The notes beneath the pieces are model-generated. The model saw nothing but the letters and a program-made list of their open reading frames with translations, ran no database searches and had not been told where the DNA came from. Position numbers and translations under genes: made by a program. A stretch of DNA of 64,000 nt from UBA7672 sp963784415 (GTDB lineage: Bacteria; Pseudomonadota; Alphaproteobacteria; Caulobacterales; Hyphomonadaceae), in assembly GCA_963784415.1 (NCBI GenBank), contig CAWARK010000014.1, forward strand, positions 310,001-374,000. The letters run 5' to 3'. Positions 7,505 through 19,830 of the stretch are shown here, in pieces (within the stretch, counting starts at the first letter, position 1; the number at the start of each line of letters is the position of its first letter).

Positions 7505-7535
7505 CTTCCAGCCCTTAAAGCGGGACGGAAGACGC

Positions 7536-8189
7536 ATGAGCGATGTCGATCCACGTTTCCAGGCGGCGCGCCTCGTGCTCGCGCTCCGGCAGGCTGGCGT
7601 CACTGACCATCGCGTCACCGAAGCGCTCGAGACGACGCCGCGCGATATCTTCGTCCCGCGTCCGTTCGAGGAGGACGCGTGGGACAATGTCGAACTTCCG
7701 ATCGACTGCGGCCAGTCGATGACGCGGCCGGTCACGGTCGGCGTCATGCTCCAGGCGCTCGGCGCCGAGAAGGATCACACCGTCCTCGAGATCGGCACCG
7801 GGTCCGGCTATGTCGCTGGCGTGCTCAGCCGGTTGGCCCGGCGCGTCTACAGCATCGACCGCTACCGCACGCTCGTCGAAAAGGCGCGTGGGCCGCTGGA
7901 GCAGATGGGCGTCACGGCGCAGGTCGAGATCCGCCACGCCGACGGCTGGTTCGGCTGGCCGGAAGCAGCCCCCTTCGACCGTATCCTGCTGATGGCGTCC
8001 GCGACCCACCTGCCGGAAGACCTGGTCCGGCAGCTCGCGGTCGGAGGTATCGCCGTGGCCCCGCTGGACCGGGACGGGCAGGTGGTGATCCTGCGCTTCG
8101 AAAAGCGTTCTGATGGCACGTTGGCGGAGACAGTGGTGTCGCCCGCCACCTTCGCTCCGCTACAGCCCGGAATTGCAAGGGAACTTTAG
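7536..8189 (+). CDS. pcm: Protein-L-isoaspartate O-methyltransferase
   Basis: This enzyme uses S-adenosylmethionine to methylate isoaspartyl residues in aged proteins and start their repair. The 217-residue product has the SAM-binding motif VLEIGTGSGYVAGVLSRLA, the upstream LPIDCGQSMTRPVTVGVMLQAL that matches the family's GQTIS-P region, and the later FDRILLMASATHLPEDLVRQLAVGG. ATG 7536 gives the standard family start. It is followed by the NlpD-like gene, the same pcm-nlpD neighbourhood as in E. coli (surE-pcm-nlpD), but surE is absent here. Confidence 0.9.
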   Translation: MSDVDPRFQAARLVLALRQAGVTDHRVTEALETTPRDIFVPRPFEEDAWDNVELPIDCGQSMTRPVTVGVMLQALGAEKDHTVLEIGTGSGYVAGVLSRLARRVYSIDRYRTLVEKARGPLEQMGVTAQVEIRHADGWFGWPEAAPFDRILLMASATHLPEDLVRQLAVGGIAVAPLDRDGQVVILRFEKRSDGTLAETVVSPATFAPLQPGIAREL

Positions 8190-8261
8190 GTTCAGCGGGC
8201 TTCAGCTTCCGGTAAGCAAGATCAGGGCAATCTGCCGTCCACTTTCGGAGGATTGTCGGCG

Positions 8262-9566
8262 ATGATGCTCGCCCCGCGCACATGGCTATTCCTGTCCGCT
8301 GCCGCGGGCCTGACCGCGTGCGCCTCGAATCCTCCGCGCGAACCCGTGACGATCGACTACAGGGCTGCCGCGCCCGGCGCCGTGGCAACCCATCGTGCGC
8401 CTGTCCCGCAGGTGTTCGCCGACACGACGCGTCCCCCGGCAGCTGTCCAGCCGCGTCCGATGCCCCCCTCGGACGAACCGGCCCCCTACCAGATCGTCGC
8501 TGACCTCGGCGCGTCTCAGGGGACTTCCGCGATCGTCGAAACGCGCGGTGCGTCGGCCGAAGCAGGCAGGCGTCCCGGCGGCGCACGCAGGCTTGCGGCG
8601 GACAACCCGGACGCACGCGCCATCGAGATCCAGCGCAGCGACACGCTCTACGACATCTCGCGCCGCTATTCGGTGAACATGCGCGCGCTGATCGAGACCA
8701 ACCGGCTGGAGCCGCCTTACGCGCTCACCCCGGGCAGCGTGGTCTATCTTCCGGAACCCAACATCCACGTCATCGAGCCGGGCGAGACGCTCTATTCGGT
8801 GTCGCGCCGCTACAATGTCGACACCCGCTCGCTGGCGCTCCTGAACGGCATCGGCCGCCCGTGGACCGTCTATCCCGGCGACGAACTCCTCCTCCCCCCA
8901 CTCGCCCGCGACCAGTCCCGCACCCTGCCGACGCCGGTTGCGGCCAATGTCTCTATTGCTGCTCCGCCCGTGCTCCTGCCGCCTCCGCCAAGGCCGGTTG
9001 CGCCGAAGCCCGCGCCGCCCAAGTCCGCCGGATCGTCCATTGCGGTGACCACCGGACCCGTCGGCCTTACCCCGGAAGCCACGCAGCAAGTCGCCAAGGC
9101 CTCGCCGCCGCCAAAACCGCCCGTGTCACCGCCGGCGCCCGCCGCCGCGCCAAAACAGGTGCAGTCGGGTCCGGCCGGCAGCCGCGAATTCGTCTGGCCG
9201 GTCTCGGGCAAGGTCGTGAAGGGCTATGGCGCCAGCGCCGATGGCCAGCGCAATGACGGGGTCAACATCTCCGCCACCAAGGGCGATCAGGTCAAAGCGG
9301 CAGCCGGCGGCGAAGTCGTCTATGCCGGCAGCGAGCTTGCCGGCTTCGGCAACCTCGTGCTGATCCGCCATCCCGGCGGCTGGGTGACCGCCTACGCCCA
9401 CTCCGAGACGGTGCTGGTGCGCGAGGGCGACCTCGTGCGGCAGGGGCAGGCCATCGCCACGGTCGGCTCGACCGGCAATGCCGGCGGCCCGCAGGTGCAT
9501 TTCGAGTTGCGCAAGGGCAAGGAGCCGGTCGATCCCTCGCTCCACCTCCCCGCAATGCAGGGCTGA
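8262..9566 (+). CDS. NlpD-like lipoprotein: two LysM domains and a degenerate M23 (LytM) domain
   Basis: The protein has a lipoprotein signal (LFLSAAAGLTAC). Two LysM peptidoglycan-binding modules follow (IQRSDTLYDISRRYSVNMRAL and IEPGETLYSVSRRYNVDTRSL), then a Pro/Ala linker and a C-terminal M23 domain (FVWPVSGKVVKGYG to QVHFELRKG). In the M23 domain the first zinc motif is RNDGVNI where active enzymes have HxGxD, so both His and Asp ligands are replaced, although the later His residues remain. This is the pattern of NlpD/EnvC amidase activators rather than active endopeptidases. GGAGG at 8247-8251 favours ATG 8262 over the TTG at 8253. Confidence 0.88.
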   Translation: MMLAPRTWLFLSAAAGLTACASNPPREPVTIDYRAAAPGAVATHRAPVPQVFADTTRPPAAVQPRPMPPSDEPAPYQIVADLGASQGTSAIVETRGASAEAGRRPGGARRLAADNPDARAIEIQRSDTLYDISRRYSVNMRALIETNRLEPPYALTPGSVVYLPEPNIHVIEPGETLYSVSRRYNVDTRSLALLNGIGRPWTVYPGDELLLPPLARDQSRTLPTPVAANVSIAAPPVLLPPPPRPVAPKPAPPKSAGSSIAVTTGPVGLTPEATQQVAKASPPPKPPVSPPAPAAAPKQVQSGPAGSREFVWPVSGKVVKGYGASADGQRNDGVNISATKGDQVKAAAGGEVVYAGSELAGFGNLVLIRHPGGWVTAYAHSETVLVREGDLVRQGQAIATVGSTGNAGGPQVHFELRKGKEPVDPSLHLPAMQG

Positions 9567-9656
9567 GGACACACTCCGCGTCAATTGGCGCCTCACTCTT
9601 GCCTTAAGGCTCCATGGGCCCTTGCGCTCGGCAAAAACCGAGCACATTTCCGTACA

Positions 9657-9684
9657 TTGCCAAGGGGGGGTCTGCCGATATAGT
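9657..9684 (+). promoter_or_regulatory. Probable sigma70-type promoter for yajC-secD
   Basis: TTGCCA at 9657-9662 and TATAGT at 9679-9684 are separated by 16 bases, about 60 bases before the yajC start. The box pair resembles the other strong promoters of this window, upstream of rplJ, rpsL and rpsM. Assignment is by sequence only. Confidence 0.6.
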
Positions 9685-9743
9685 CCCGCCGCTTAGAACT
9701 CCCCCGGTCTGGCGGGAGTGACCAGAGATTCCACGGAGACCTG

Positions 9744-10106
9744 ATGCTGCCGATCCCGATGTTCTTCCTTCAGGGTGCGCCTGCTGCGGCGCCCGCCGGC
9801 GGCGGCGGCGGTGACCTGATGATGAGCCTGCTGCTCCCGGTCGGCATGATCGTGATCTTCTATTTCCTGCTGATCCGTCCGCAGAACGCCCGCATGAAAA
9901 AGCACCGCGCCATGATCGCGGCCATGAAAAAGGGCGATAAAGTCATCACCCAGGGCGGCATCATCGGCCGCGTCTTCAAGATCACCGACGACGAAGTGAC
10001 CATCGACACGGGCGAGGGCGGCAAACTCCGCATCGTGCGCAGCATGGTTGTCGAAGTGAAGAATACCGACGGCCAGGCTCCCGCCAACGACGTCAAGGAA
10101 GGCTGA
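9744..10106 (+). CDS. yajC: Preprotein translocase accessory subunit YajC
   Basis: YajC associates with SecDF in the Sec holotranslocon at the inner membrane. The 120-residue protein has an Ala/Gly-rich N-terminus, a single membrane helix (LMMSLLLPVGMIVIFYFLLIRPQ) ending in the family signature RPQ, and a cytoplasmic domain with MKKGDKVITQGGIIGRVFKI-DDEVTID. It starts at ATG 9744 and is followed after 7 bases by secD. Confidence 0.95.
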   Translation: MLPIPMFFLQGAPAAAPAGGGGGDLMMSLLLPVGMIVIFYFLLIRPQNARMKKHRAMIAAMKKGDKVITQGGIIGRVFKITDDEVTIDTGEGGKLRIVRSMVVEVKNTDGQAPANDVKEG

Positions 10107-10113
10107 TCCTTCC

Positions 10114-11697
10114 ATGCTGCTGCGTTTTTCGGCCTGGAAAGTAGCGCTACTGCTCGTAACGCTTATTGCCGGCATTCTGCTGGCCGTCCCCAACGTCCTG
10201 ACCGCCGAACAGCGCGCAGGCGCGTTCCACTGGTGGCCGACGCAGCCGCTCAAGCTCGGCCTCGACCTGAAGGGCGGGGCTTCGATTTCGCTTGAGATCG
10301 ACCCCGTTGAGCTGCGCGCCAACGAGTTGCGCAACATCAACCGGCAGGTCGGCGACAAGCTGCGCGAGACGCCGCTGATCCCGATCCGCGAGCGTAACCC
10401 GCAGGCCGACGCTATCGTCGTCCGCGTCGCCGACCCCGCGAACACGCAGCGGGCCATCGACCGCCTGAAGACGCTGGGAACCGCCGATCAGTACACGATC
10501 GACCGTCGCCCGGACGGCGCGATCGAGGTCAAATTCACCGAAAAGCACTTCAAACAGCTGCAGATCGACGCCGTGAACTCCTCGCGTGAGGCTGTGCAGC
10601 GCCGCGTCGACAAGGTCGGCCTGACCGAACCGAACGTCACCAAACAGGGCGATACGCGCGTTCTGGTCGAGGTCCCCGGCCTCGATGCGGTGGGCGTCAC
10701 CAACCTTGTCGAGCTGCTGACCACGACCGGCGTCCTGACCTTTAACATGGTCGATACGCAGGCGAATGTAGCCGATTACACGGTCGGCGTGCCGCGCAAC
10801 AACCGCGTCGCCCTGCCGAACGACAGCCAGAAGGGCGAGCCGCAGGTGATCCTGCTGGACTCGATCATCACTGGCGCCGACCTGTCTGGCGCCAACCCTT
10901 CGTTCGATCAGTATGGTGGCCACAACATCTCGTTCACCCTGCACGGTCCGGGCGCGCAGCGCTTCGGCAAGGCGACGTCCGCCAATGTCGGGCGGCCGTT
11001 CGCCATCGTGCTGGACAACCACATCATCTCGGCTCCGACAATCAATTCCCCGATCACCGGCGGCAGCGGTCAGATCACCGGTTCGTTCACGCAGGAAGAG
11101 GCCAGCCAGCTGGCCATCGTGCTGCGTTCAGGCGCCCTGCCAGCCAAGCTTCAGGTGGTCGAGCGCCGCGTCGTGGACGCCAGCCTCGGCGCCGACTCGA
11201 TCCGCGCCGGCGTGACATCGTCCATCGTTGGCGTGTCGCTGGTCGCGATCTTCATGCTCGCCGTCTACGGCCTGCTGGGCGTCTTCGCGGTCGTAGCCCT
11301 GCTGCTCAACATGATCATGATGATCGGCGTCCTCTCGGGCTTCGGCGCCACGCTGACGCTGCCCGGCATCGCCGGCATCCTGCTCACCATGGGTATGGCG
11401 GTCGACTATAACGTGCTGATCTTCGAGCGTATTCGCGAGGAGAAGAAGGCAGGCCGATCGCCCATGACTTCGGTTGAAGCGGGTTACGAGCACGCCATGG
11501 CCACCATCATCGACGCCAACGTGACCCACTGCGTGGCCGCGCTCGTCATGATTATCCTCGGGGAGGGGCCAATCCGCGGCTTCGCCATCACGCTGCTGAT
11601 TGGCGTGCTGACCTCGATCTTCACGGCGGTCATTGTGGCCCGCTGGATCATGTCGGTCTGGTTGAAGGTTGCCCGGCCGAAGTGGATTCCGATCTAG
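10114..11697 (+). CDS. secD: Protein translocase subunit SecD
   Basis: SecD uses the proton gradient with SecF to help pull proteins through SecYEG on the periplasmic side. The 527-residue protein has an N-terminal helix, the LGLDLKGGASISLEID motif, the periplasmic P1 domain (VQRRVDKVGLTEPNVTKQGDTRVLVEVPGLD, then ITGSFTQEEASQLAIVLRSGALP), and six C-terminal membrane helices containing GMAVDYNVLIFERIREE, the conserved proton-path segment. Length is normal for a stand-alone SecD, so it is not a SecDF fusion. No secF follows: the next gene is secE. Confidence 0.96.
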   Translation: MLLRFSAWKVALLLVTLIAGILLAVPNVLTAEQRAGAFHWWPTQPLKLGLDLKGGASISLEIDPVELRANELRNINRQVGDKLRETPLIPIRERNPQADAIVVRVADPANTQRAIDRLKTLGTADQYTIDRRPDGAIEVKFTEKHFKQLQIDAVNSSREAVQRRVDKVGLTEPNVTKQGDTRVLVEVPGLDAVGVTNLVELLTTTGVLTFNMVDTQANVADYTVGVPRNNRVALPNDSQKGEPQVILLDSIITGADLSGANPSFDQYGGHNISFTLHGPGAQRFGKATSANVGRPFAIVLDNHIISAPTINSPITGGSGQITGSFTQEEASQLAIVLRSGALPAKLQVVERRVVDASLGADSIRAGVTSSIVGVSLVAIFMLAVYGLLGVFAVVALLLNMIMMIGVLSGFGATLTLPGIAGILLTMGMAVDYNVLIFERIREEKKAGRSPMTSVEAGYEHAMATIIDANVTHCVAALVMIILGEGPIRGFAITLLIGVLTSIFTAVIVARWIMSVWLKVARPKWIPI

Positions 11698-11871
11698 AGA
11701 GCGGTTAACGGCGAATACTGGGGAGGGGCGCACCCGTTGCTCCAAACCCCTTAAATTCCGCGATATCCGCTCCCAGATTGCTATTCGCGACCCACTGTTC
11801 GCTACTCGCTTTTTCCCATGGACGGGCGGGTCCCTTTGCCTTAGACGGTCCCGTCCAAACCCCGGAATGTC

Positions 11872-12138
11872 ATGAAATCGCCGACCGGAACTTCCGAATC
11901 CAATTCTCCTGCACCGCCCAAGAAGCGGGTCGGGCCCTTTACCTTTATCGGTCAGGTCCGTTCCGAGGCGCGCAAGGTGACCTGGACGTCGTTCCCGGAA
12001 CTGCGTGCAGCGGCCATCATGGTCGTAGTCATGGTGTTTGCGGCAGCACTCTTCTTTTATGCGACGGACGCCCTCGTGAAAGTATTTGTCTACTTCGCCA
12101 CCGTGTGGCCCGCCGGGAGCACGCCGACCAATGGCTGA
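11872..12138 (+). CDS. secE: Preprotein translocase subunit SecE
   Basis: SecE clamps the two halves of the SecY channel. This 88-residue short form has a Ser/Pro-rich N-terminus, the conserved amphipathic segment FIGQVRSEARKVTWTSFPEL with the KVTWP-like motif, and one transmembrane helix (AAIMVVVMVFAAALFFYATDALV). It overlaps nusG by 8 bases. The 174 bases between secD and secE hold no clear tRNA, although tRNA-Trp often sits there in relatives. Confidence 0.93.
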   Translation: MKSPTGTSESNSPAPPKKRVGPFTFIGQVRSEARKVTWTSFPELRAAAIMVVVMVFAAALFFYATDALVKVFVYFATVWPAGSTPTNG

Positions 12139-12673
12139 ACCTCGCTGGTATATCGTCCACGCCTACTCGAACTTCGAGAAGAAGGTCGCCTCCACCATCC
12201 GTGAGCAGGCCGACATGCAGGGCCTTGGCGACCTGATCGTTGAAATCGAAGTCCCGACCGAGGAAGTCGTCGAGGTCGTTCGCGGCCGCAAGCGCACCGT
12301 CGAAAAGCGTCACATGCCCGGCTACGTGCTGGTGAAGATGCTGATGACCGACGAGGCCTACCACCTCATCAAGAACACCCCCAAGGTCACGGGCTTCCTC
12401 GGCGCTGAAGGTGGCAAGAAGCCCCTGCCGGTGCCGCAGAAGGAAGTCGACCAGATCCTCGGCAAGATCGAAGCCGGCGCTGCCACCCCGACGCGTCCGA
12501 AGATGCAGTTCGAGATCGGCGAGAAGGTCAAGGTTACGGACGGCCCGTTCGCCTCGTTCGAAGGCGCAGTCGACTCGATCGACGAGGACGCTGGCCGCCT
12601 GAAAGTTACGGTTACCATTTTCGGCCGGGCCACCCCGGTCGATCTCGAATACGGCCAGGTCGTCAAGGTCTGA
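12131..12673 (+). CDS. nusG: Transcription termination/antitermination factor NusG
   Basis: NusG binds RNA polymerase, suppresses pausing, and links it to Rho or the ribosome. The 180-residue product begins MAEPRWYIVHAYSNFEKKVAS, the conserved NGN-domain start, and has MPGYVLVKMLMTDEAYHLIKNTPKVTGFLG. The C-terminal KOW domain reads FEIGEKVKVTDGPFASFEGAVDSIDEDAGRLKVTVTIFGR, followed by PVDLEYGQVVKV. ATG 12131 lies within the end of secE, so an 8-base overlap couples the two. A small dyad (GCTCCC/GGGAGC, 12745-12758) lies between nusG and rplK. Confidence 0.96.
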   Translation: MAEPRWYIVHAYSNFEKKVASTIREQADMQGLGDLIVEIEVPTEEVVEVVRGRKRTVEKRHMPGYVLVKMLMTDEAYHLIKNTPKVTGFLGAEGGKKPLPVPQKEVDQILGKIEAGAATPTRPKMQFEIGEKVKVTDGPFASFEGAVDSIDEDAGRLKVTVTIFGRATPVDLEYGQVVKV

Positions 12674-12787
12674 CCCGTAGCGGAGCTTGCTCTGCAAAAG
12701 CGCGTGGAAGGCTAGCCGCCGCACCACGCATTCCCAGACTGGAGGCTCCCCCGGGAGCTGAAGGTTGTATTCGCACGTGAGGGAAAC

Positions 12788-13219
12788 ATGGCGAAGAAAC
12801 TACTCGGGAGCCTGAAGCTTCAGGTCCCGGCCGGAGCCGCTAACCCGTCTCCGCCAATCGGCCCCGCTCTTGGTCAGCGCGGCATCAACATCATGGAATT
12901 CTGCAAGGCGTTCAACGCCCGTACGGCGCAGGAACAGAAGGGCACGCCCCTTCCCGTGGTGATCACGTATTACCAGGACAAGTCGTTCACCTTCGAGATC
13001 AAGACGCCGCCGGCGTCCTACTTCCTGAAGCAAGCGGCGAAGATCACGTCGGGCTCCAAACTGCCGGGCCGCGACAACGCCGGCACGGTCACGATGGATC
13101 AGTGCCGCGAGATCGCGCAGAAGAAACTCAAGGACCTCAACACGAACGACGTGGATGCAGGCGCCAAGATCATTGCCGGCTCCGCCCGCGCGATGGGTCT
13201 GCAAGTGACGGGAGCGTAA
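12788..13219 (+). CDS. rplK: 50S ribosomal protein L11
   Basis: L11 binds the GTPase-associated centre of 23S rRNA with L10/L12. The 143-residue protein shows KLQVPAGAANPSPPIGPALGQRGINIMEFCKAFN, the proline-rich start of the family, and the C-terminal RNA-binding domain ending DVDAGAKIIAGSARAMGLQV. Length is standard. It is followed after 3 bases by rplA, the usual pair. Confidence 0.97.
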   Translation: MAKKLLGSLKLQVPAGAANPSPPIGPALGQRGINIMEFCKAFNARTAQEQKGTPLPVVITYYQDKSFTFEIKTPPASYFLKQAAKITSGSKLPGRDNAGTVTMDQCREIAQKKLKDLNTNDVDAGAKIIAGSARAMGLQVTGA

Positions 13220-13222
13220 TCC

Positions 13223-13927
13223 ATGGCAATCGGAAAACGCACGGTCGCGGCTCGCAAGAACGTCGACCCGGTCAAAGTCTACAAGGTCACTGACGCCGTC
13301 AAACTCGTGAAGGGCAACGCGAAAGCGAAGTTCGACGAAACGATCGAGATCGCCGTCAACCTCGGCATCGACCCGAAACAGGCGGACCAGAACGTCCGTG
13401 GCGTCGTCAACCTGCCGGCCGGAACGGGCCGCACGGTTCGCGTCGCCGTGTTCGCACGCGACAAGAAAGCCGACGAAGCCCGCGCCGCTGGCGCTGACAT
13501 CGTGGGCGCCGAAGACCTGTTCGAAACCGTGAACGGCGGCAAGGTCGACTTCGACCGCGTCATCGCCACGCCGGACATGATGGCCCTCGTCGGCCGTCTC
13601 GGTAAGGTGCTCGGCCCGCGCGGCCTGATGCCGAACCCGAAAGTCGGCACGGTCACGCCGAACATCGCCCAGGCTGTCAAAGACGCCAAAGGCGGCTCGG
13701 TCGAGTTCCGCGCCGAGAAAACCGGCATCATCCACGCCGGCGTCGGCAAGGCCTCGTTCTCGGAAGCCGACCTCGAGAAGAACGTCCGCGCCTTCGTCGG
13801 CGCGCTCGTGAAGGCCCGCCCGTCGGGCGCCAAAGGCACGTACGTCAAGAAGATCGCGATCTCCTCGACCATGGGCCCGGGCGTCTCGGTCGACGTGACC
13901 GATCTCAGCCAGGTCGCCGCGAACTAA
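13223..13927 (+). CDS. rplA: 50S ribosomal protein L1
   Basis: L1 forms the mobile stalk near the ribosomal E site and in many bacteria represses its own operon. The 234-residue product has the family signature VGRLGKVLGPRGLMPNPKVGTVT and the conserved VNLGIDPKQADQNVRG and FDETIEIAVNLG elements. Whether a mimic L1-binding site exists in the rplK leader could not be confirmed by eye. A terminator-like hairpin follows 25 bases after the stop. Confidence 0.97.
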   Translation: MAIGKRTVAARKNVDPVKVYKVTDAVKLVKGNAKAKFDETIEIAVNLGIDPKQADQNVRGVVNLPAGTGRTVRVAVFARDKKADEARAAGADIVGAEDLFETVNGGKVDFDRVIATPDMMALVGRLGKVLGPRGLMPNPKVGTVTPNIAQAVKDAKGGSVEFRAEKTGIIHAGVGKASFSEADLEKNVRAFVGALVKARPSGAKGTYVKKIAISSTMGPGVSVDVTDLSQVAAN

Positions 13928-13951
13928 GGTTCGCCAGACGACCCATATTGC

Positions 13952-13988
13952 GAAGGCCGGTGGAGCAATCCGCCGACCTTCAGCTTTT
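13952..13988 (+). terminator. Terminator-like hairpin after rplA
   Basis: GAAGGCCGGTGG (13952-13963) pairs with CCGCCGACCTTC (13970-13981), with two G-U pairs and a six-base loop, followed by AGCTTTT. The T-run is short, so termination may be partial. It separates rplKA from the independent rplJL promoter. Confidence 0.6.
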
Positions 13989-14097
13989 CACGAAGCAGCC
14001 CCGCGCCTCTGGCAATTAGCCGAACCCGTCCCTATTTGGCGTTTTCCGGGCATTTTAACCTGCCGGAACAGCATTCTGGAAAAAAGCAAGACCCCGC

Positions 14098-14126
14098 TTG
14101 CAACAATACGGGGAGGCGGCTATAGC
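14098..14126 (+). promoter_or_regulatory. Probable promoter of the rplJ-rplL-rpoB-rpoC unit
   Basis: TTGCAA (14098-14103) and TATAGC (14121-14126) are 17 bases apart. The start site would be near 14133, leaving a leader of about 350 bases before rplJ. An inverted repeat, AGGCGG 14114-14119 with CCGCCT 14129-14134, straddles the -10 box and could be an operator or an early hairpin. Confidence 0.7.
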
Positions 14127-14135
14127 AACCGCCTG

Positions 14136-14242
14136 AACGGGAGATTCGTTAACACGAGCCTCCCGTTTCTCGTCCGAGATTGCAGGAGAAGCTACTTCAA
14201 AAGACCAGCTAAGTAACTGGTTTTGCTTCTTAATTGCCTGCA
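14136..14242 (+). promoter_or_regulatory. rplJ leader hairpins, candidate L10 autoregulation site
   Basis: Two structures follow the promoter. AACGGGAG 14136-14143 pairs with 14160-14167. A nested arm follows: TGCAGG 14181-14186 with 14237-14242, AGAAGC 14187-14192 with 14225-14230, a one-sided loop, then ACCAG 14204-14208 with 14217-14221, extended by A-T pairs. A long stem with an asymmetric internal loop in the rplJ leader is what the known L10(L12)-binding leaders look like. The binding role is inferred. The rest of the leader (14243-14479) shows no gene. Confidence 0.6.
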
Positions 14243-14479
14243 TGAGACGGGGTGTGACGGGACAGGGTGCGTAGTTGGCGGATTCGCTAACGACGACGCC
14301 CTTGAGTTCGTTTCTGCCCTGGGACGGGGCCACGTCGGTCATTCGACCGCTGGCCCCTCCAAGAACAGCCGGTCGCCTTCGGGCATCGGGTGGACTGGAA
14401 GGGGGAAGCGGTCGCGGTGTCCTGCGTGCGCATCCTGGGGCGGCTGGGCTAGTCCGGTCGTCCAACCTGGAGACCGCAT

Positions 14480-14995
14480 ATGGATAAAGCTGGAAAAGCG
14501 GTGGCGCTGGAGGCCTATAAAGAGGTCTTCGCCGACGCCGGCGTGATCGTTGTCACGCAATATTCCGGATTGACCGTAACGCAGCTCACGGATCTGCGCG
14601 TCAAGCTCAAGGCCCAAGGCGCAAATCTGAAGGTCATCAAGAACCGTCTTGCGAAAATCGCTCTGGATGGTCGCGGCGGCGAAGCAGCGGGGGCGATGTT
14701 TGTCGGCCCCGTGGCGATCGCCTTCTCGCCCGATCCGGTTGCGGCTTCGAAAGTCGTGGCAGAGTACGCCAAGGGGAACGAAAAGCTCGTTCTCGTGGGC
14801 GCCCTGATGGGCGACCAGGTGCTCGACCAGAACGGCGTGAAGCAGCTCGCTTCGCTCCCGTCGCTGGATCAGCTCCGTGGCAAGATCATCGGCCTCATCC
14901 AGGCGCCCGCGACCAAGATCGCTGGCATCGTGGCGGCGCCGGCTGGTCAGCTCGCTCGCGTCATTGGCGCTTACGCCAACAAGGACGCTGCCTGA
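14480..14995 (+). CDS. rplJ: 50S ribosomal protein L10
   Basis: L10 anchors L12 dimers to the stalk base. The 171-residue protein begins MDKAGKAVALEAYKEVFADAG, has VVTQYSGLTVTQLTDLRVKLKAQGANLKVIKNRLAKIAL, the conserved rRNA-binding N-terminal domain, and ends with the C-terminal helix that carries L12 (PAGQLARVIGAYANK). ATG 14480 follows CTGGAG. It is first in rplJ-rplL-rpoB-rpoC. Confidence 0.97.
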   Translation: MDKAGKAVALEAYKEVFADAGVIVVTQYSGLTVTQLTDLRVKLKAQGANLKVIKNRLAKIALDGRGGEAAGAMFVGPVAIAFSPDPVAASKVVAEYAKGNEKLVLVGALMGDQVLDQNGVKQLASLPSLDQLRGKIIGLIQAPATKIAGIVAAPAGQLARVIGAYANKDAA

Positions 14996-15053
14996 GACCT
15001 TCTGCCAAACGAGACATCCGTAGTCACACACCCGAACTCAAGGAAAACCTCCA

Positions 15054-15431
15054 ATGTCGAAACTTGATAAAATCGTTGAAGACCTGTCGTCGCTGACGGT
15101 CCTCGAAGCTGCCGACCTCGCCAAGCTTCTCGAAGAGAAGTGGGGCGTTTCTGCTGCTGCTCCCGCCGCTGCCGCTGCCGGCCCTGCTGCCGCTGCCGCT
15201 GCCCCGGCTGAAGTCCAGACCGAATTCACCGTCATGCTGAAAGATGCCGGCGACAAGAAAATCAACGTCATCAAAGTCGTTCGCGAAGTCGTGCCGTCCC
15301 TCGGCCTGAAAGAAGCGAAAGACCTCGTCGAAGCTGCTCCGAAGGCTGTCAAAGAAGCCGTGTCGAAGGAAGAAGCCGAGACCATCAAGAAGAAACTCGA
15401 AGAAGCCGGCGCCAAGGTCGAAATCAAGTAA
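15054..15431 (+). CDS. rplL: 50S ribosomal protein L7/L12
   Basis: L7/L12 is the multi-copy acidic stalk protein that recruits translation GTPases. The 125-residue product has the N-terminal dimerisation helix (LSSLTVLEAADLAKLLEEKWGV), an Ala/Pro hinge, and the C-terminal domain with EFTVMLKDAGDKKINVIKVVREV and GLKEAKDLVEAAPK. Length and motifs are typical. It lies 58 bases after rplJ. Confidence 0.97.
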   Translation: MSKLDKIVEDLSSLTVLEAADLAKLLEEKWGVSAAAPAAAAAGPAAAAAAPAEVQTEFTVMLKDAGDKKINVIKVVREVVPSLGLKEAKDLVEAAPKAVKEAVSKEEAETIKKKLEEAGAKVEIK

Positions 15432-15498
15432 TCGATCTGCCGAACGTCCGCTCTCTCCTTCGCGCGAGGGGAGGGGGTTGACGACCAATGTACTGTTA

Positions 15499-15540
15499 CG
15501 GCGGCGGGGCCTCATCCTTCATGGATTGGTTCCGCCGCCG
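15499..15540 (+). other. Intercistronic hairpin between rplL and rpoB
   Basis: CGGCGGCGG at 15499-15507 pairs perfectly with CCGCCGCCG at 15532-15540 around a 24-base loop that has a small internal dyad (ATCC/GGAT). E. coli has an attenuator and an RNase III site at this same position, which sets the ratio of stalk protein to polymerase. A similar role here is an inference. No T-run follows, so full termination is unlikely. Confidence 0.55.
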
Positions 15541-15628
15541 GTCGCGCACCGGATACTAACGGTCCAACGGCGCCCCCGATCCTCCCGGGTGGAAGCTGCG
15601 GCCCAGAAAAAAGCGAGCTGACCAGCAC

Positions 15629-19738
<4,110 letters not shown>

Positions 19739-19780
19739 CCCTACAGGTCTGAGCCGTCGCCCGCCTTTCGCAATGAATAT

Positions 19781-19804
19781 CCGTGGAGCCCGAGGGCTCC
19801 ACGG
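19781..19804 (+). other. Perfect hairpin between rpoB and rpoC
   Basis: CCGTGGAGCC (19781-19790) and GGCTCCACGG (19795-19804) are perfectly complementary around a CGAG tetraloop. It ends 26 bases before the rpoC ATG and is not followed by a T-run. It may stabilise or process the long rpoBC transcript. Confidence 0.6.
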
Positions 19805-19830
19805 TCACCCCCAGAGGGAGACTAATCAGG

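Noticed and set aside
11724..11746. Possible tRNA-Trp remnant (AGGGGCG ... CTCCAAA) before secE
   Set aside because: Relatives have tRNA-Trp here, but the two matches are too close together, the anticodon stem does not pair, and no T-arm follows.
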